Origin: Pseudomonadota bacterium
Lineage (GTDB): Bacteria; Desulfobacterota; Desulfobulbia; Desulfobulbales; SURF-16
Direction: 5' to 3'
Length of the DNA: 6,260 bases
NCBI GenBank assembly: GCA_030597865.1
Contig: JAUVQZ010000169.1
Location: 1 to 6,260, forward strand
How positions within the stretch are numbered: position 1 is the stretch's first letter; every line of letters starts with the position of its first letter. The notes below the pieces were generated by a model that did no database searches, was not told the origin of the DNA, and was given only the letters and a program-made list of their open reading frames with translations. Of the stretch, positions 1-6,192 are shown one piece after another. Position numbers and translations under genes: made by a program.

Positions 1-551
1 CCGGAAATAGAGAAGATGGGCAGGATCATCATGAATTGCTCAAGGGTGCTGGAGGGGAAATAGGCCGCCATGTTCCCAGAGTATTCAATCCACAAAATTG
101 TCCCATAGAGCAACGAGGCCTGGGCGGCCATGAACAAGGCGCCACGTCGCAAGAGAAGGGTTGCGCCGCTGATTATTGGGAAAAAGTAGATGATGATGAG
201 AAAGGATTGACTGCCGCCACTGAAGAAGACCAGGACAGAGGCGAGCAACACGTCAAGGGAGATCTGGATATAGGTAAAGGGTTTGAAACAGGGTACATAT
301 CTGATGCCAAAGGCGGAAGCGATGGTAAAGAGATAGACCCCGCCGATGAAAATACCCACCAGATGGAGGGGGAAAATTTGATAACCAACCCCATCTGTAT
401 ATTGAAAAAAAACAATAATTCCGAGGAGAAAGGTGAGAAGGACCACCCTGAAAAAGAGGACCCAGAGAAGCTGTCTGCGAAGCTGGATATCCTCCTCGGG
501 GTTTGCAGGGCTTGGCGGACAGATAAGCTGTTTGATGGCGTTTCTTACCAT
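1..551 (-). CDS. pilS: PilS-like sensor histidine kinase, N-terminal membrane part (partial, runs off left edge)
   Basis: Reading the minus strand from the ATG at 551 gives 183 open codons to the window edge, with no stop. The protein begins MVRNAIKQLICPPSP, then a charged stretch (EEDIQLRRQ), then about six hydrophobic segments at roughly residues 29-50, 58-82, 95-112, 115-134, 137-155 and 171 onward. A six-helix membrane sensor directly downstream of a PilR-type regulator is what is known for PilS kinases; the PAS, HisKA and ATPase domains would lie beyond the edge and cannot be seen. The start is 28 bp after the pilR stop, so co-transcription is likely. No clear Shine-Dalgarno precedes the ATG, so the start could be slightly different or translation may be coupled to pilR. 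It could instead be another NtrB-type kinase with the same membrane architecture. The kinase identity is inferred from membrane topology and neighbour, not from catalytic motifs. Confidence 0.72.
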   Translation of the reverse strand, partial: MVRNAIKQLICPPSPANPEEDIQLRRQLLWVLFFRVVLLTFLLGIIVFFQYTDGVGYQIFPLHLVGIFIGGVYLFTIASAFGIRYVPCFKPFTYIQISLDVLLASVLVFFSGGSQSFLIIIYFFPIISGATLLLRRGALFMAAQASLLYGTILWIEYSGNMAAYFPSSTLEQFMMILPIFSIS

Positions 552-579
552 GTATGGGCAGGATCCGGGGCTGGAAGGA

Positions 580-1956
580 TTAGAGGTTGTATTTTTGCAG
601 TTTATAACGGAAGGAGCGAAAGCTTATTTTTAGAAGATCGGCGGCCCGCATCTTCGAGTAATTGGTCCTTTCCAGGGCAGAAATAAGGAGCTTCTTTTCA
701 AAATTGGCCAGGATTTTTTCCAGGCCTTCATCAAAGAGCTCTTCCTGGCTGCGTACCCCGATTAAGCTTTCTGGAATATCCCCCTGGAAACTCCTTGCCG
801 ATTTCTTTCTGTGGCTTGAGAGGGTAAGGCTTTCCGGCAGGATAATGTTTGAGGTGGAGAGGGCCACCCCCCGCTCGATGATATTTTCAAGCTCCCTGAC
901 ATTGCCCGGGTAATCATAGGCCATGAGGACCTCCATGGCGTAGGAGGAGAGCTCCATGACCTCCTTGTCAAAGACCTCGGCGTATTTGTTGAGGAAGAAA
1001 TCCACCAGCAGGGGCACGTCACCCTTTCTTTCCCTGAGGGGCGGCATGCGGATTGGCACCACGGCCAGCCGGTAGAAAAGATCTTCGCGAAAATGTCCGC
1101 TGACCACCTCTTCTTCCAGATTGCGGTTGGTGGCCGAGATGATGCGGACGTTAATTTTGGTAATCTGGGTGTCGCCGACCCTTTTAAACTCACGCTCCTG
1201 CAGGACACGCAAGAGTTTGGTCTGCACCAGGGGGGTGAGCTCGCCAACCTCGTCAAGGAATGCCGTACCGTTATTTGCCTGGCCAAAGAGGCCAACCTTA
1301 TTAGAGGTGGCGCCGGTAAAGGAACCCTTGATATGGCCAAAAAGTTCACTCTCAAAAAGTGTTTCAGGGATGGCGTTACAGGTGATGGGCACAAAGTTGT
1401 GGGTTGCCACCTTGCTGTTGTTGTGGATGGCCTGGGCAACAAGCTCCTTACCCGTTCCTGATTCTCCATAAATAAGGACATTGGCCTGGGTTGGCGCAAT
1501 ACGGTTGATCAGGTCGAAGATCTTCTGCATCTCCGGGCTCTGGCCGATAATATCACGGGAGGGGCTTTGCTGTTGTGCCGGTATTATAGCGCTGCCGGAT
1601 GCCCCAAGGGCCGAAGTTACTATGGCGGTTATCTCATCAACCTTGAAAGGTTTGGTGAGATAGTCAAAGGCGCCGTTTTTCATGGCAATAACGGCATCCT
1701 CAGGGGAGGCAAAGGCCGTGATGATCAGGACGGGCAGGTCTGGAAAGCTGTCTTTGAGTTGTTTTAAGAGATCAAGACCGGACATCTCGCCCATCCTGAT
1801 GTCAGTGATGACAAGATCTATATCGTGATTGTTGGCGATCTCAAGGCCGCGCTTAGGATCACCGGCGCTGAAGACCTGGTGGCCCTCTTTCTCAAGAAGA
1901 ATCGACAGAAACTCCCGCATGGAAAGCTCATCATCAACAACAAGGATTATGGACAT
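580..1956 (-). CDS. pilR: PilR-like sigma-54-dependent response regulator
   Basis: A 458-residue NtrC-family activator of normal length with all three domains. The receiver (about 3-115) has the acidic pair D8/D9, phospho-acceptor D52, T80 and K102. The AAA+ domain (about 135-375) has Walker A GESGTGKE at 164-171, sigma-54 contact loop GSFTGA at 211-216, Walker B with D235/E236, and the FREDLFYRL arginine region at 289-297. A Fis-type helix-turn-helix ends the protein (about 420-458); its ISFRSFRYKLQKYNL ending is typical of PilR. Phosphorylation by the downstream PilS-like kinase should drive ATP-dependent opening of sigma-54 promoters; in known systems the target is the type IV pilin gene. 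I chose the ATG at 1956 because the receiver normally starts a few residues before VVDDE. The longer frame from 2058 would begin inside the terminator stem and add a low-complexity tail. No good Shine-Dalgarno is visible. Regulator before kinase is the reverse of the Pseudomonas order. The pilus role is inferred. Confidence 0.9.
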   Translation of the reverse strand: MSIILVVDDELSMREFLSILLEKEGHQVFSAGDPKRGLEIANNHDIDLVITDIRMGEMSGLDLLKQLKDSFPDLPVLIITAFASPEDAVIAMKNGAFDYLTKPFKVDEITAIVTSALGASGSAIIPAQQQSPSRDIIGQSPEMQKIFDLINRIAPTQANVLIYGESGTGKELVAQAIHNNSKVATHNFVPITCNAIPETLFESELFGHIKGSFTGATSNKVGLFGQANNGTAFLDEVGELTPLVQTKLLRVLQEREFKRVGDTQITKINVRIISATNRNLEEEVVSGHFREDLFYRLAVVPIRMPPLRERKGDVPLLVDFFLNKYAEVFDKEVMELSSYAMEVLMAYDYPGNVRELENIIERGVALSTSNIILPESLTLSSHRKKSARSFQGDIPESLIGVRSQEELFDEGLEKILANFEKKLLISALERTNYSKMRAADLLKISFRSFRYKLQKYNL

Positions 1957-2031
1957 GTTTTTTTGGATAGAAGTTAAAGGTTGAAGGCTGTTATTCTCTA
2001 CCTTCTTTTTTTCTTGCTGTCCCATAATAAC
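1957..2031 (-). promoter_or_regulatory. pilR leader, presumed promoter region
   Basis: This short stretch lies between the terminator and the pilR start and must hold the pilR promoter unless transcription reads through from upstream. It is A/T-rich on the minus strand, with a long A/G run. I found no convincing -35/-10 pair and no sigma-54 GG-N10-GC element. It contains one copy (1983-1993) of an 11-bp direct repeat whose other copy is at 2075-2085, beyond the terminator. The promoter assignment is by position only. Confidence 0.3.
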
Positions 2032-2070
2032 AAAAAAACGCGTGGGGAGAAACCCCACGCGTTTTTGTTT
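2032..2070. terminator. Strong rho-independent terminator, probably bidirectional
   Basis: A perfect 10-bp GC-rich stem pairs 2038-2047 (ACGCGTGGGG) with 2053-2062 around a 5-nt loop. The A-run at 2032-2038 and the T-run at 2062-2066 extend the pairing. On the minus strand the stem is followed by a run of seven T, ideal for ending the symporter transcript 46 bp after its stop codon. On the + strand it is followed by TTTTTGTTT. It separates the transporter group from pilR-pilS. Confidence 0.9.
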
Positions 2071-2074
2071 ATCA

Positions 2075-2096
2075 GAAGGCTGTTACCTCAGCCTTC
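2075..2096 (-). other. Perfect 8-bp stem-loop between the symporter stop and the terminator
   Basis: GAAGGCTG at 2075-2082 pairs perfectly with CAGCCTTC at 2089-2096 around the 6-nt loop TTACCT. No T-run follows on either strand, so on its own it is not a classical terminator. It sits 19 bp downstream of the symporter stop codon and just ahead of the strong terminator, where it could protect the mRNA 3' end or act as a switch (see findings). Confidence 0.55.
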
Positions 2097-2115
2097 CGAC
2101 TATATGGCTGAAAAA

Positions 2116-3888
2116 TTAATGGTCAACCGCCTCACCTGCACCGGCAGGGACACGGATGTGATCAACCATTTCCTTGATATGCTCAGGGGTTTCCTCGGTC
2201 ATGCCGGAAACCACATAGGCCACAATGAAGTTGAACAGGGCGCCCACAGCGCCGAAGGCGCCGGGTGAAATTCCCATGATCCAGCCTTCAGGGGTATCAG
2301 CCATCATTGCGGTGGACTTGACAAAGAACCAGCCCTTATACATGAAGATGTAGACCAGGGTGGTGCCGATACCGGTGAGCATACCGGCAATGGCGCCTGC
2401 CTTGTTGATCCTCTTGGAGAAGATTCCCAACAATAGGGCGGGAAAGAGGGACGAGGCTGCCAGGCCAAAGGCCAGGGCCACAACCTGGGCCGCAAAGCCC
2501 GGAGGGTTAAGTCCCAGGTAACCGGCAACCATAATTGCGCCTGCCATGGCAATACGACCGGCAAGGAGTTCCTGCTTGTCAGTCATGTTAGGCGTAAAGG
2601 TGGATTTGAGCACGTCGTGGGAGATGGCGGATGAGATGGCCAGCAACAGACCTGCGGCAGTGGACAGGGCGGCAGCAATACCACCGGCAGCCACCAGGGC
2701 GATAACCCAGTTGGGCAGCTTGGCAATCTCAGGATTGGCAAGAACCATGATGTCACGGTCAACCTTGGTCATCTCGTTGCCCTTCCAGCCGTATGCCTCT
2801 TCCTTGTCAGTAAGACCCTTACCGTAGTACTGAATGCGGCCGTCACCATTCTTGTCTTCAAACTTGAGCAGACCAGTGGTCTCCCAGTTCTTGAACCAGT
2901 CTGGACGTTCGTCAATAACGAGGTTGCCATCAGCAGCGCCGATTTCACCGGTCTGGATGGTGTCAATCAGGTTTAAACGCGCCATGGCGCCAACAGCCGG
3001 GGCCGTGGTGTAGAGGGCGGCAATGAAGACCAGTGCCCAACCAGCGGAAGAACGGGCGTCCTTTACCCTGGGTACGGTGAAGAAGCGGGTGATAACGTGG
3101 GGCAGGCCAGCCGTACCAATCATCAGGGAGAGGGTGAGCAGCACCATATTGATGGTGGACCCCTTCTGGATGGTATATTGGGCAAAGCCTAGATCCTTTA
3201 GAACCAGGTCAAGCTTGTCCAGCAGGTAGGTGTCTGTGCCGGTCATGGTAGAACCTAGTCCCAACTGGGGAATAGGGTTGCCGGTGAGCTGCAGGGAGAT
3301 GAACACCGCAGGCACGGTATAGGCAAAGATCAGCACGCAGTACTGGGCGATCTGGGTATAGGTAACGCCCTTCATGCCGCCGAGAACGGCGTAGATGAAG
3401 ACGATGGCCATACCCGCTATCAGACCGGTGCTAAAGTCAACCTCTAGAAAGCGGGAAAAGGCCACACCAATACCCTTCATCTGACCGATAACATAGGTCA
3501 GCGAGGCGACGATGAGGCAGAAAACGGCCACCAGACGGGCGGTATTGGAGTAGTAGCGGTCGCCGATAAAGGCCGGTACGGTGAATTTTCCGTGCTTACG
3601 AAGATAGGGGGCAAGCAGCATGGCGAGCAGACAGTAACCACCAGTCCAGCCCATCAGGTAGACAGAGGCGTCATAACCGTTAAAGGCGATGAGGCCGGCC
3701 ATGGAGATAAAGGAGGCGGCGCTCATCCAGTCAGCGCCGGTGGCCATTCCGTTTAAGACGGGATGGATACCCTTGTTGGCCACATAAAACTCGCGGGTGT
3801 TAGCGGCCCTCGCCTTGATGGCGATGAAGATGTAGAGAGCAAATGTCGCTCCTACAACCAGATAAGTCATAGTTTTAAGATCCATCAT
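2116..3888 (-). CDS. Sodium:solute symporter large subunit (VC_2705-like SSS family, acetate-permease-like)
   Basis: A 590-residue inner-membrane protein with about 13 hydrophobic segments, the usual SSS layout. D53 in GMATGADWM and S409-T410 in AALSTAAG match the positions known in PutP (D55, S340-T341) for Na+ binding, so Na+-coupled uptake is well supported. Family knowledge links this subfamily, which pairs with a DUF4212 small subunit, to short organic acids such as acetate; the substrate cannot be read from sequence. An extra hydrophilic loop (about 312-376) carries an EF-hand-like DKNGDGRI at 345-352. It starts 7 bp after the DUF4212 stop; GGGAG at 3892-3896 overlaps that stop and fits the second ATG (3885) better than the first (3888), so the true protein may be one residue shorter. 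A strong terminator follows. It resembles the symporter at 4301-6076 along its whole length. Confidence 0.92.
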   Translation of the reverse strand: MMDLKTMTYLVVGATFALYIFIAIKARAANTREFYVANKGIHPVLNGMATGADWMSAASFISMAGLIAFNGYDASVYLMGWTGGYCLLAMLLAPYLRKHGKFTVPAFIGDRYYSNTARLVAVFCLIVASLTYVIGQMKGIGVAFSRFLEVDFSTGLIAGMAIVFIYAVLGGMKGVTYTQIAQYCVLIFAYTVPAVFISLQLTGNPIPQLGLGSTMTGTDTYLLDKLDLVLKDLGFAQYTIQKGSTINMVLLTLSLMIGTAGLPHVITRFFTVPRVKDARSSAGWALVFIAALYTTAPAVGAMARLNLIDTIQTGEIGAADGNLVIDERPDWFKNWETTGLLKFEDKNGDGRIQYYGKGLTDKEEAYGWKGNEMTKVDRDIMVLANPEIAKLPNWVIALVAAGGIAAALSTAAGLLLAISSAISHDVLKSTFTPNMTDKQELLAGRIAMAGAIMVAGYLGLNPPGFAAQVVALAFGLAASSLFPALLLGIFSKRINKAGAIAGMLTGIGTTLVYIFMYKGWFFVKSTAMMADTPEGWIMGISPGAFGAVGALFNFIVAYVVSGMTEETPEHIKEMVDHIRVPAGAGEAVDH

Positions 3889-3895
3889 TTACTCC

Positions 3896-4153
3896 CTATT
3901 TTTCTTCAACGTTGAATTTTTTGTCGAGTTTGTTCATCTGTGATGCATAGAAAAAAATCAGGGCAACAAAGGTGTAAATTGAACCTTGCTGTGCAAACCA
4001 AAAACCAAGCTTGTAGCCGCCCAGGCGGATGTTGTTCAGGGCGTCGGCAAACAGGATGCTGCAGCCATATGAGACGAACGTCCAGACGACAAGACAACCG
4101 ATAACAAGCCGGATGTTTGCCTTCCAGTATTCTGATACTGAGTTTTCACTCAT
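3896..4153 (-). CDS. DUF4212 small membrane subunit of sodium:solute symporter
   Basis: An 85-residue protein of the Na+/solute symporter small-subunit family (DUF4212). It starts with the family-type SEYWKANIRLV, has membrane segments at about 14-34 and 52-72, the hallmark GYKLGFWFAQQGSIY in between and into the second helix, and a short charged tail (NKLDKKFNVEEK). Two helices plus a charged end are also seen in the analogous YjcH (DUF485) protein encoded next to ActP. Its gene directly precedes the large subunit with a 7-bp gap, and its stop codon overlaps that gene's ribosome binding site, so the two are surely co-translated partners. The small protein probably assists assembly or activity of the carrier; its exact biochemical role is not established. 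The start is supported by GGAGG at 4161-4165, 7 nt before the ATG. Confidence 0.93.
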   Translation of the reverse strand: MSENSVSEYWKANIRLVIGCLVVWTFVSYGCSILFADALNNIRLGGYKLGFWFAQQGSIYTFVALIFFYASQMNKLDKKFNVEEK

Positions 4154-4160
4154 TCTTCTT

Positions 4161-4165
4161 CCTCC
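4161..4165 (-). promoter_or_regulatory. Ribosome binding site of the DUF4212 gene
   Basis: The minus strand reads GGAGG followed by a 7-nt spacer and the ATG at 4153. It is the clearest Shine-Dalgarno in the window and fixes this start. The first symporter and the two regulatory genes have none as good, which suggests that the DUF4212/large-subunit pair is the most strongly translated part. Confidence 0.75.
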
Positions 4166-4234
4166 GTACTTAGGTTTATCTGAGCCCCCGGGGTTTTATT
4201 CTCCCGTACCAAGGGGCCTATTGCTAAAATTTAA

Positions 4235-4249
4235 GCAGAGCCTTTCTGC
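4235..4249 (-). terminator. Weak hairpin with partial T-rich tail
   Basis: GCAGA (4235-4239) and TCTGC (4245-4249) form a 5-bp stem with a 5-nt loop. On the minus strand it is followed by TTAAATTTTAG, only loosely like a terminator tail. It might partly terminate the first symporter transcript, or be chance. Confidence 0.25.
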
Positions 4250-4272
4250 CTAAAAGCCATACACTTAATTGT

Positions 4273-4290
4273 CCCCTTCACCCTGAGGGG
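4273..4290 (-). other. Stem-loop just after the first symporter stop
   Basis: CCCCTTCA (4273-4280) pairs with TGAGGGG (4284-4290) with one bulged T and a CCC loop. It lies about 10 nt past the stop codon at 4301 on the minus strand. No T-run follows, so it is more likely an mRNA 3'-end hairpin or a factor-dependent terminator than an intrinsic one. Confidence 0.35.
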
Positions 4291-4300
4291 GTTGAAACCT

Positions 4301-6076
4301 TTACTGGTGCACACTCGCCCCTGCACCGCGGGGATAGCGGATGTTTTCCACCATCTCCTGGACCTCCTGGGGTGGCGGAGGCGTTAGACGGGAAATGGTC
4401 AGGGTGATGATGAAATTTATGAGCATACCCACCGTGCCGATGCCCTCAGGGGAAATGCCAAAGCACCAGGCCGTGCCATTCATGAACTTAATATTAATGA
4501 TGTAGAATATGGTGAAGAGGATGCCGCAGGTCATGCCGGCAATAGCCCCTTCCTTGTTGGTTCTTTTGGAAAAAATCCCCAGGACGATGGCCGGGAAAAA
4601 TGATGAGGCTGCCAGACCAAAGGCAAAGGCAACCACCTGGGCCACAAAGCCGGGGGGATTGATGCCGAAATAACCAGCCACGCATACGGCAAATCCAATC
4701 ATCATCCGGCCCATGAGCAGGCGCTGTTTTTCCGAGGCGTTGCGATTAATCAGGCGATAATAAAGGTCATGGGAGATTGACGACGAAATAACCAGAAGCA
4801 GGCCGGAGGCGGTTGACAGGGCTGCTGCCAGGCCACCGGCCGCCACCAGGGCAATGACCCAGTTGGGTAGATTGGCGATTTCAGGATTGGCCAGGACAAT
4901 GATGTCACGATCAATGTAGAGCTCGTTGTCATCATCGGTGAGGGTGTTGGCCACAATGAGCTGGCCATAGGAGCCAGTTTCGCCGTTAAATTCTGGTTTG
5001 CCGATGAAGGGTTTGCCTTTGCTGTAGTTGATTATACCGTCATGGTTCTTGTCCACCCAGGCGATGAGGCCGGTTTTCTCCCAGCTTATGAGCCAGGAGG
5101 GGGCCTTGCTGTACTCGACCTCGCTAATGGAGTTGATCATGTTGTAGCGGGCAAAGGAGGCGATGGCCGGGGCAGTGGTGTAAAGAACAGCGATAAAGAG
5201 CAGGGCAAAGCCGGCGGAAAGGCGGGCGTTGCGGACGTTGGAGACCGTGTAAAAACGGACAATCACGTGGGGCAGGCCAGCGGTGCCCACCATGAGGGCC
5301 ATGCTAATGCAGAATACGTCCAGCATGGACTTGCCGCCCTGGGCAAAGGGCTTGGTGTATTCGGCAAAACCAAGATCCGTGTTCAGTTGATTAAGGGTCT
5401 CGAGAAGATACTGGCCGGCATGTCTTCCTTCTATAATGGTGCCGCCAAAGCCGATCTGAGGAATTGGGGTGCCGACGATTTTGTCCGAAATGGCAAAGGC
5501 AGGCAACAGGTAGGCAACGATCAACACCGAGTATTGGGCAACCTGGGTGTAGGTAATACCCTTCATCCCTCCCAATGAGGTGTAGATGAAAACGATGGCC
5601 ATGCCGATGAGGACGCCGGTGTTAACATCAACCTCGAGAAAACGGGAAAAAACAATGCCGACACCACGCATCTGGCCAGCGACATAGGTAAAGGAGATAA
5701 ATATGGCGCAGAGCAGGGCAATGAAACGGGCCTCGTTGGAGTAATAACGATCGCCGATAAAGTCTGGAACGGTGAATTTGCCGAATTTTCGTAAATAGGG
5801 GGCAATCATAAGGGCAAGCAGGACGTAGCCGCCGGTCCAGCCCAGGAGGTAAATGGAACCGGTGTAGCCCATAAACGAGATGAGTCCGGCCATGGAGATA
5901 AAGGAGGCGGCGCTCATCCAATCAGCAGCGGTTGCCATGCCGTTGGCCAAGGGGCCGACCCCGCCACCGGCCACGTAAAAGCCCTTGGTGGTCTTGACCA
6001 TGGATATCCAGGCAATACTGAGGTAAAGGCTGAAGGTGACTCCAACCATTATGTATGTCCAGTCAAGGATTGACAT
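4301..6076 (-). CDS. Second sodium:solute symporter large subunit (VC_2705-like SSS family), without its own small subunit
   Basis: A 591-residue inner-membrane carrier with about 13 hydrophobic segments, clearly paralogous to the symporter at 2116-3888 from end to end (shared WMSAASFISMAGLI, APYLRK.GKFTVP, GDRYYSN, PNWVIALVAAGG). The Na+-site residues are present: D52 in GMATAADWM and S421-T422 in AALSTASG. The inserted hydrophilic loop (about 317-390) is longer than in the paralogue. It contains an EF-hand-like DKNHDGII at 342-349 and a second acidic patch, DDDNELYIDRD, at 381-391. Like its paralogue it ends in a conserved IR.P.GAG....H tail (here IRYPRGAGASVH). Substrate is unknown; an acetate-like organic acid is the family expectation. 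The start at 6076 is where the N-terminus aligns with the paralogue; no good Shine-Dalgarno is visible. No DUF4212 gene lies immediately upstream; the only one is downstream. Confidence 0.92.
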   Translation of the reverse strand: MSILDWTYIMVGVTFSLYLSIAWISMVKTTKGFYVAGGGVGPLANGMATAADWMSAASFISMAGLISFMGYTGSIYLLGWTGGYVLLALMIAPYLRKFGKFTVPDFIGDRYYSNEARFIALLCAIFISFTYVAGQMRGVGIVFSRFLEVDVNTGVLIGMAIVFIYTSLGGMKGITYTQVAQYSVLIVAYLLPAFAISDKIVGTPIPQIGFGGTIIEGRHAGQYLLETLNQLNTDLGFAEYTKPFAQGGKSMLDVFCISMALMVGTAGLPHVIVRFYTVSNVRNARLSAGFALLFIAVLYTTAPAIASFARYNMINSISEVEYSKAPSWLISWEKTGLIAWVDKNHDGIINYSKGKPFIGKPEFNGETGSYGQLIVANTLTDDDNELYIDRDIIVLANPEIANLPNWVIALVAAGGLAAALSTASGLLLVISSSISHDLYYRLINRNASEKQRLLMGRMMIGFAVCVAGYFGINPPGFVAQVVAFAFGLAASSFFPAIVLGIFSKRTNKEGAIAGMTCGILFTIFYIINIKFMNGTAWCFGISPEGIGTVGMLINFIITLTISRLTPPPPQEVQEMVENIRYPRGAGASVHQ

Positions 6077-6081
6077 GTCGT

Positions 6082-6183
6082 TTCAGGGTTCAGGATTCAA
6101 GGACAAGGGACAAGGGACAAGGGACAAGAGACAAGAGACAAGGACAAGGGACAAGGGGCAAGGGGCAAGGGGCAAGGGGCAAG
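6082..6183. repeat. 7-bp tandem repeat (ACAAGGG/GCAAGGG) ahead of the first symporter
   Basis: About 14 heptamer units in a row. Two or three degenerate units come first (TTCAGGG, TTCAGGA, TTCAAGG), then ACAAGGG copies, two ACAAGAG, one unit shortened to 6 bp at about 6143-6148, another ACAAGGG, and GCAAGGG copies. The array begins only 6 bp upstream of the symporter start codon, so it lies in that gene's leader or promoter. The graded change of units along the array suggests growth by slippage. It is noncoding. Copy-number variation could affect expression, but that is inference. Confidence 0.93.
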
Positions 6184-6192
6184 TTTCCAACG

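Larger units (their letters stand above)
4154..4300 (-). other. 147-bp spacer between the two transporter units
   Basis: Noncoding gap between the first symporter stop and the DUF4212 start. It holds two weak hairpins (listed separately) and the DUF4212 ribosome binding site. No confident sigma-70 or sigma-54 promoter was found by eye. It is long enough for its own promoter, so the DUF4212 pair may be expressed independently of the first symporter, or by read-through past the imperfect hairpins. Confidence 0.5.

Noticed and set aside
36..686. 216-codon open frame on the + strand
   Set aside because: It lies antisense to the PilS-like membrane gene and the end of pilR, is strongly charged and low-complexity, and shows no recognisable family. 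The minus-strand reading gives a coherent six-helix protein.
762..1499. 245-codon open frame on the minus strand
   Set aside because: Out-of-frame shadow of the AAA+ domain of pilR; rich in Arg, Pro, Ser and Trp with no domain.
1957..2058. 34-residue N-terminal extension of PilR from the ATG at 2058
   Set aside because: That ATG lies inside the terminator stem, and the extension is unlike receiver domains, which start just before VVDDE. The ATG at 1956 is preferred.
4187..4200. CCCCGGGG palindrome followed by TTTTATT as a + strand terminator
   Set aside because: No gene on the + strand ends here, the palindrome has no loop, and the T-run is broken.
4154..4300. Sigma-54 promoter controlled by the neighbouring PilR
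   Set aside because: I looked for GG-N10-GC with TGGCAC/TTGC-like boxes on the minus strand and found no acceptable match.
5042..5578. 178-codon open frame on the + strand
   Set aside because: Antisense to the conserved core of the first symporter; composition (Gly, Ala, Lys, Asp-rich) is that of a shadow frame.
6082..6183. CRISPR array
   Set aside because: Units are 7 bp with no spacers; it is a simple tandem repeat.
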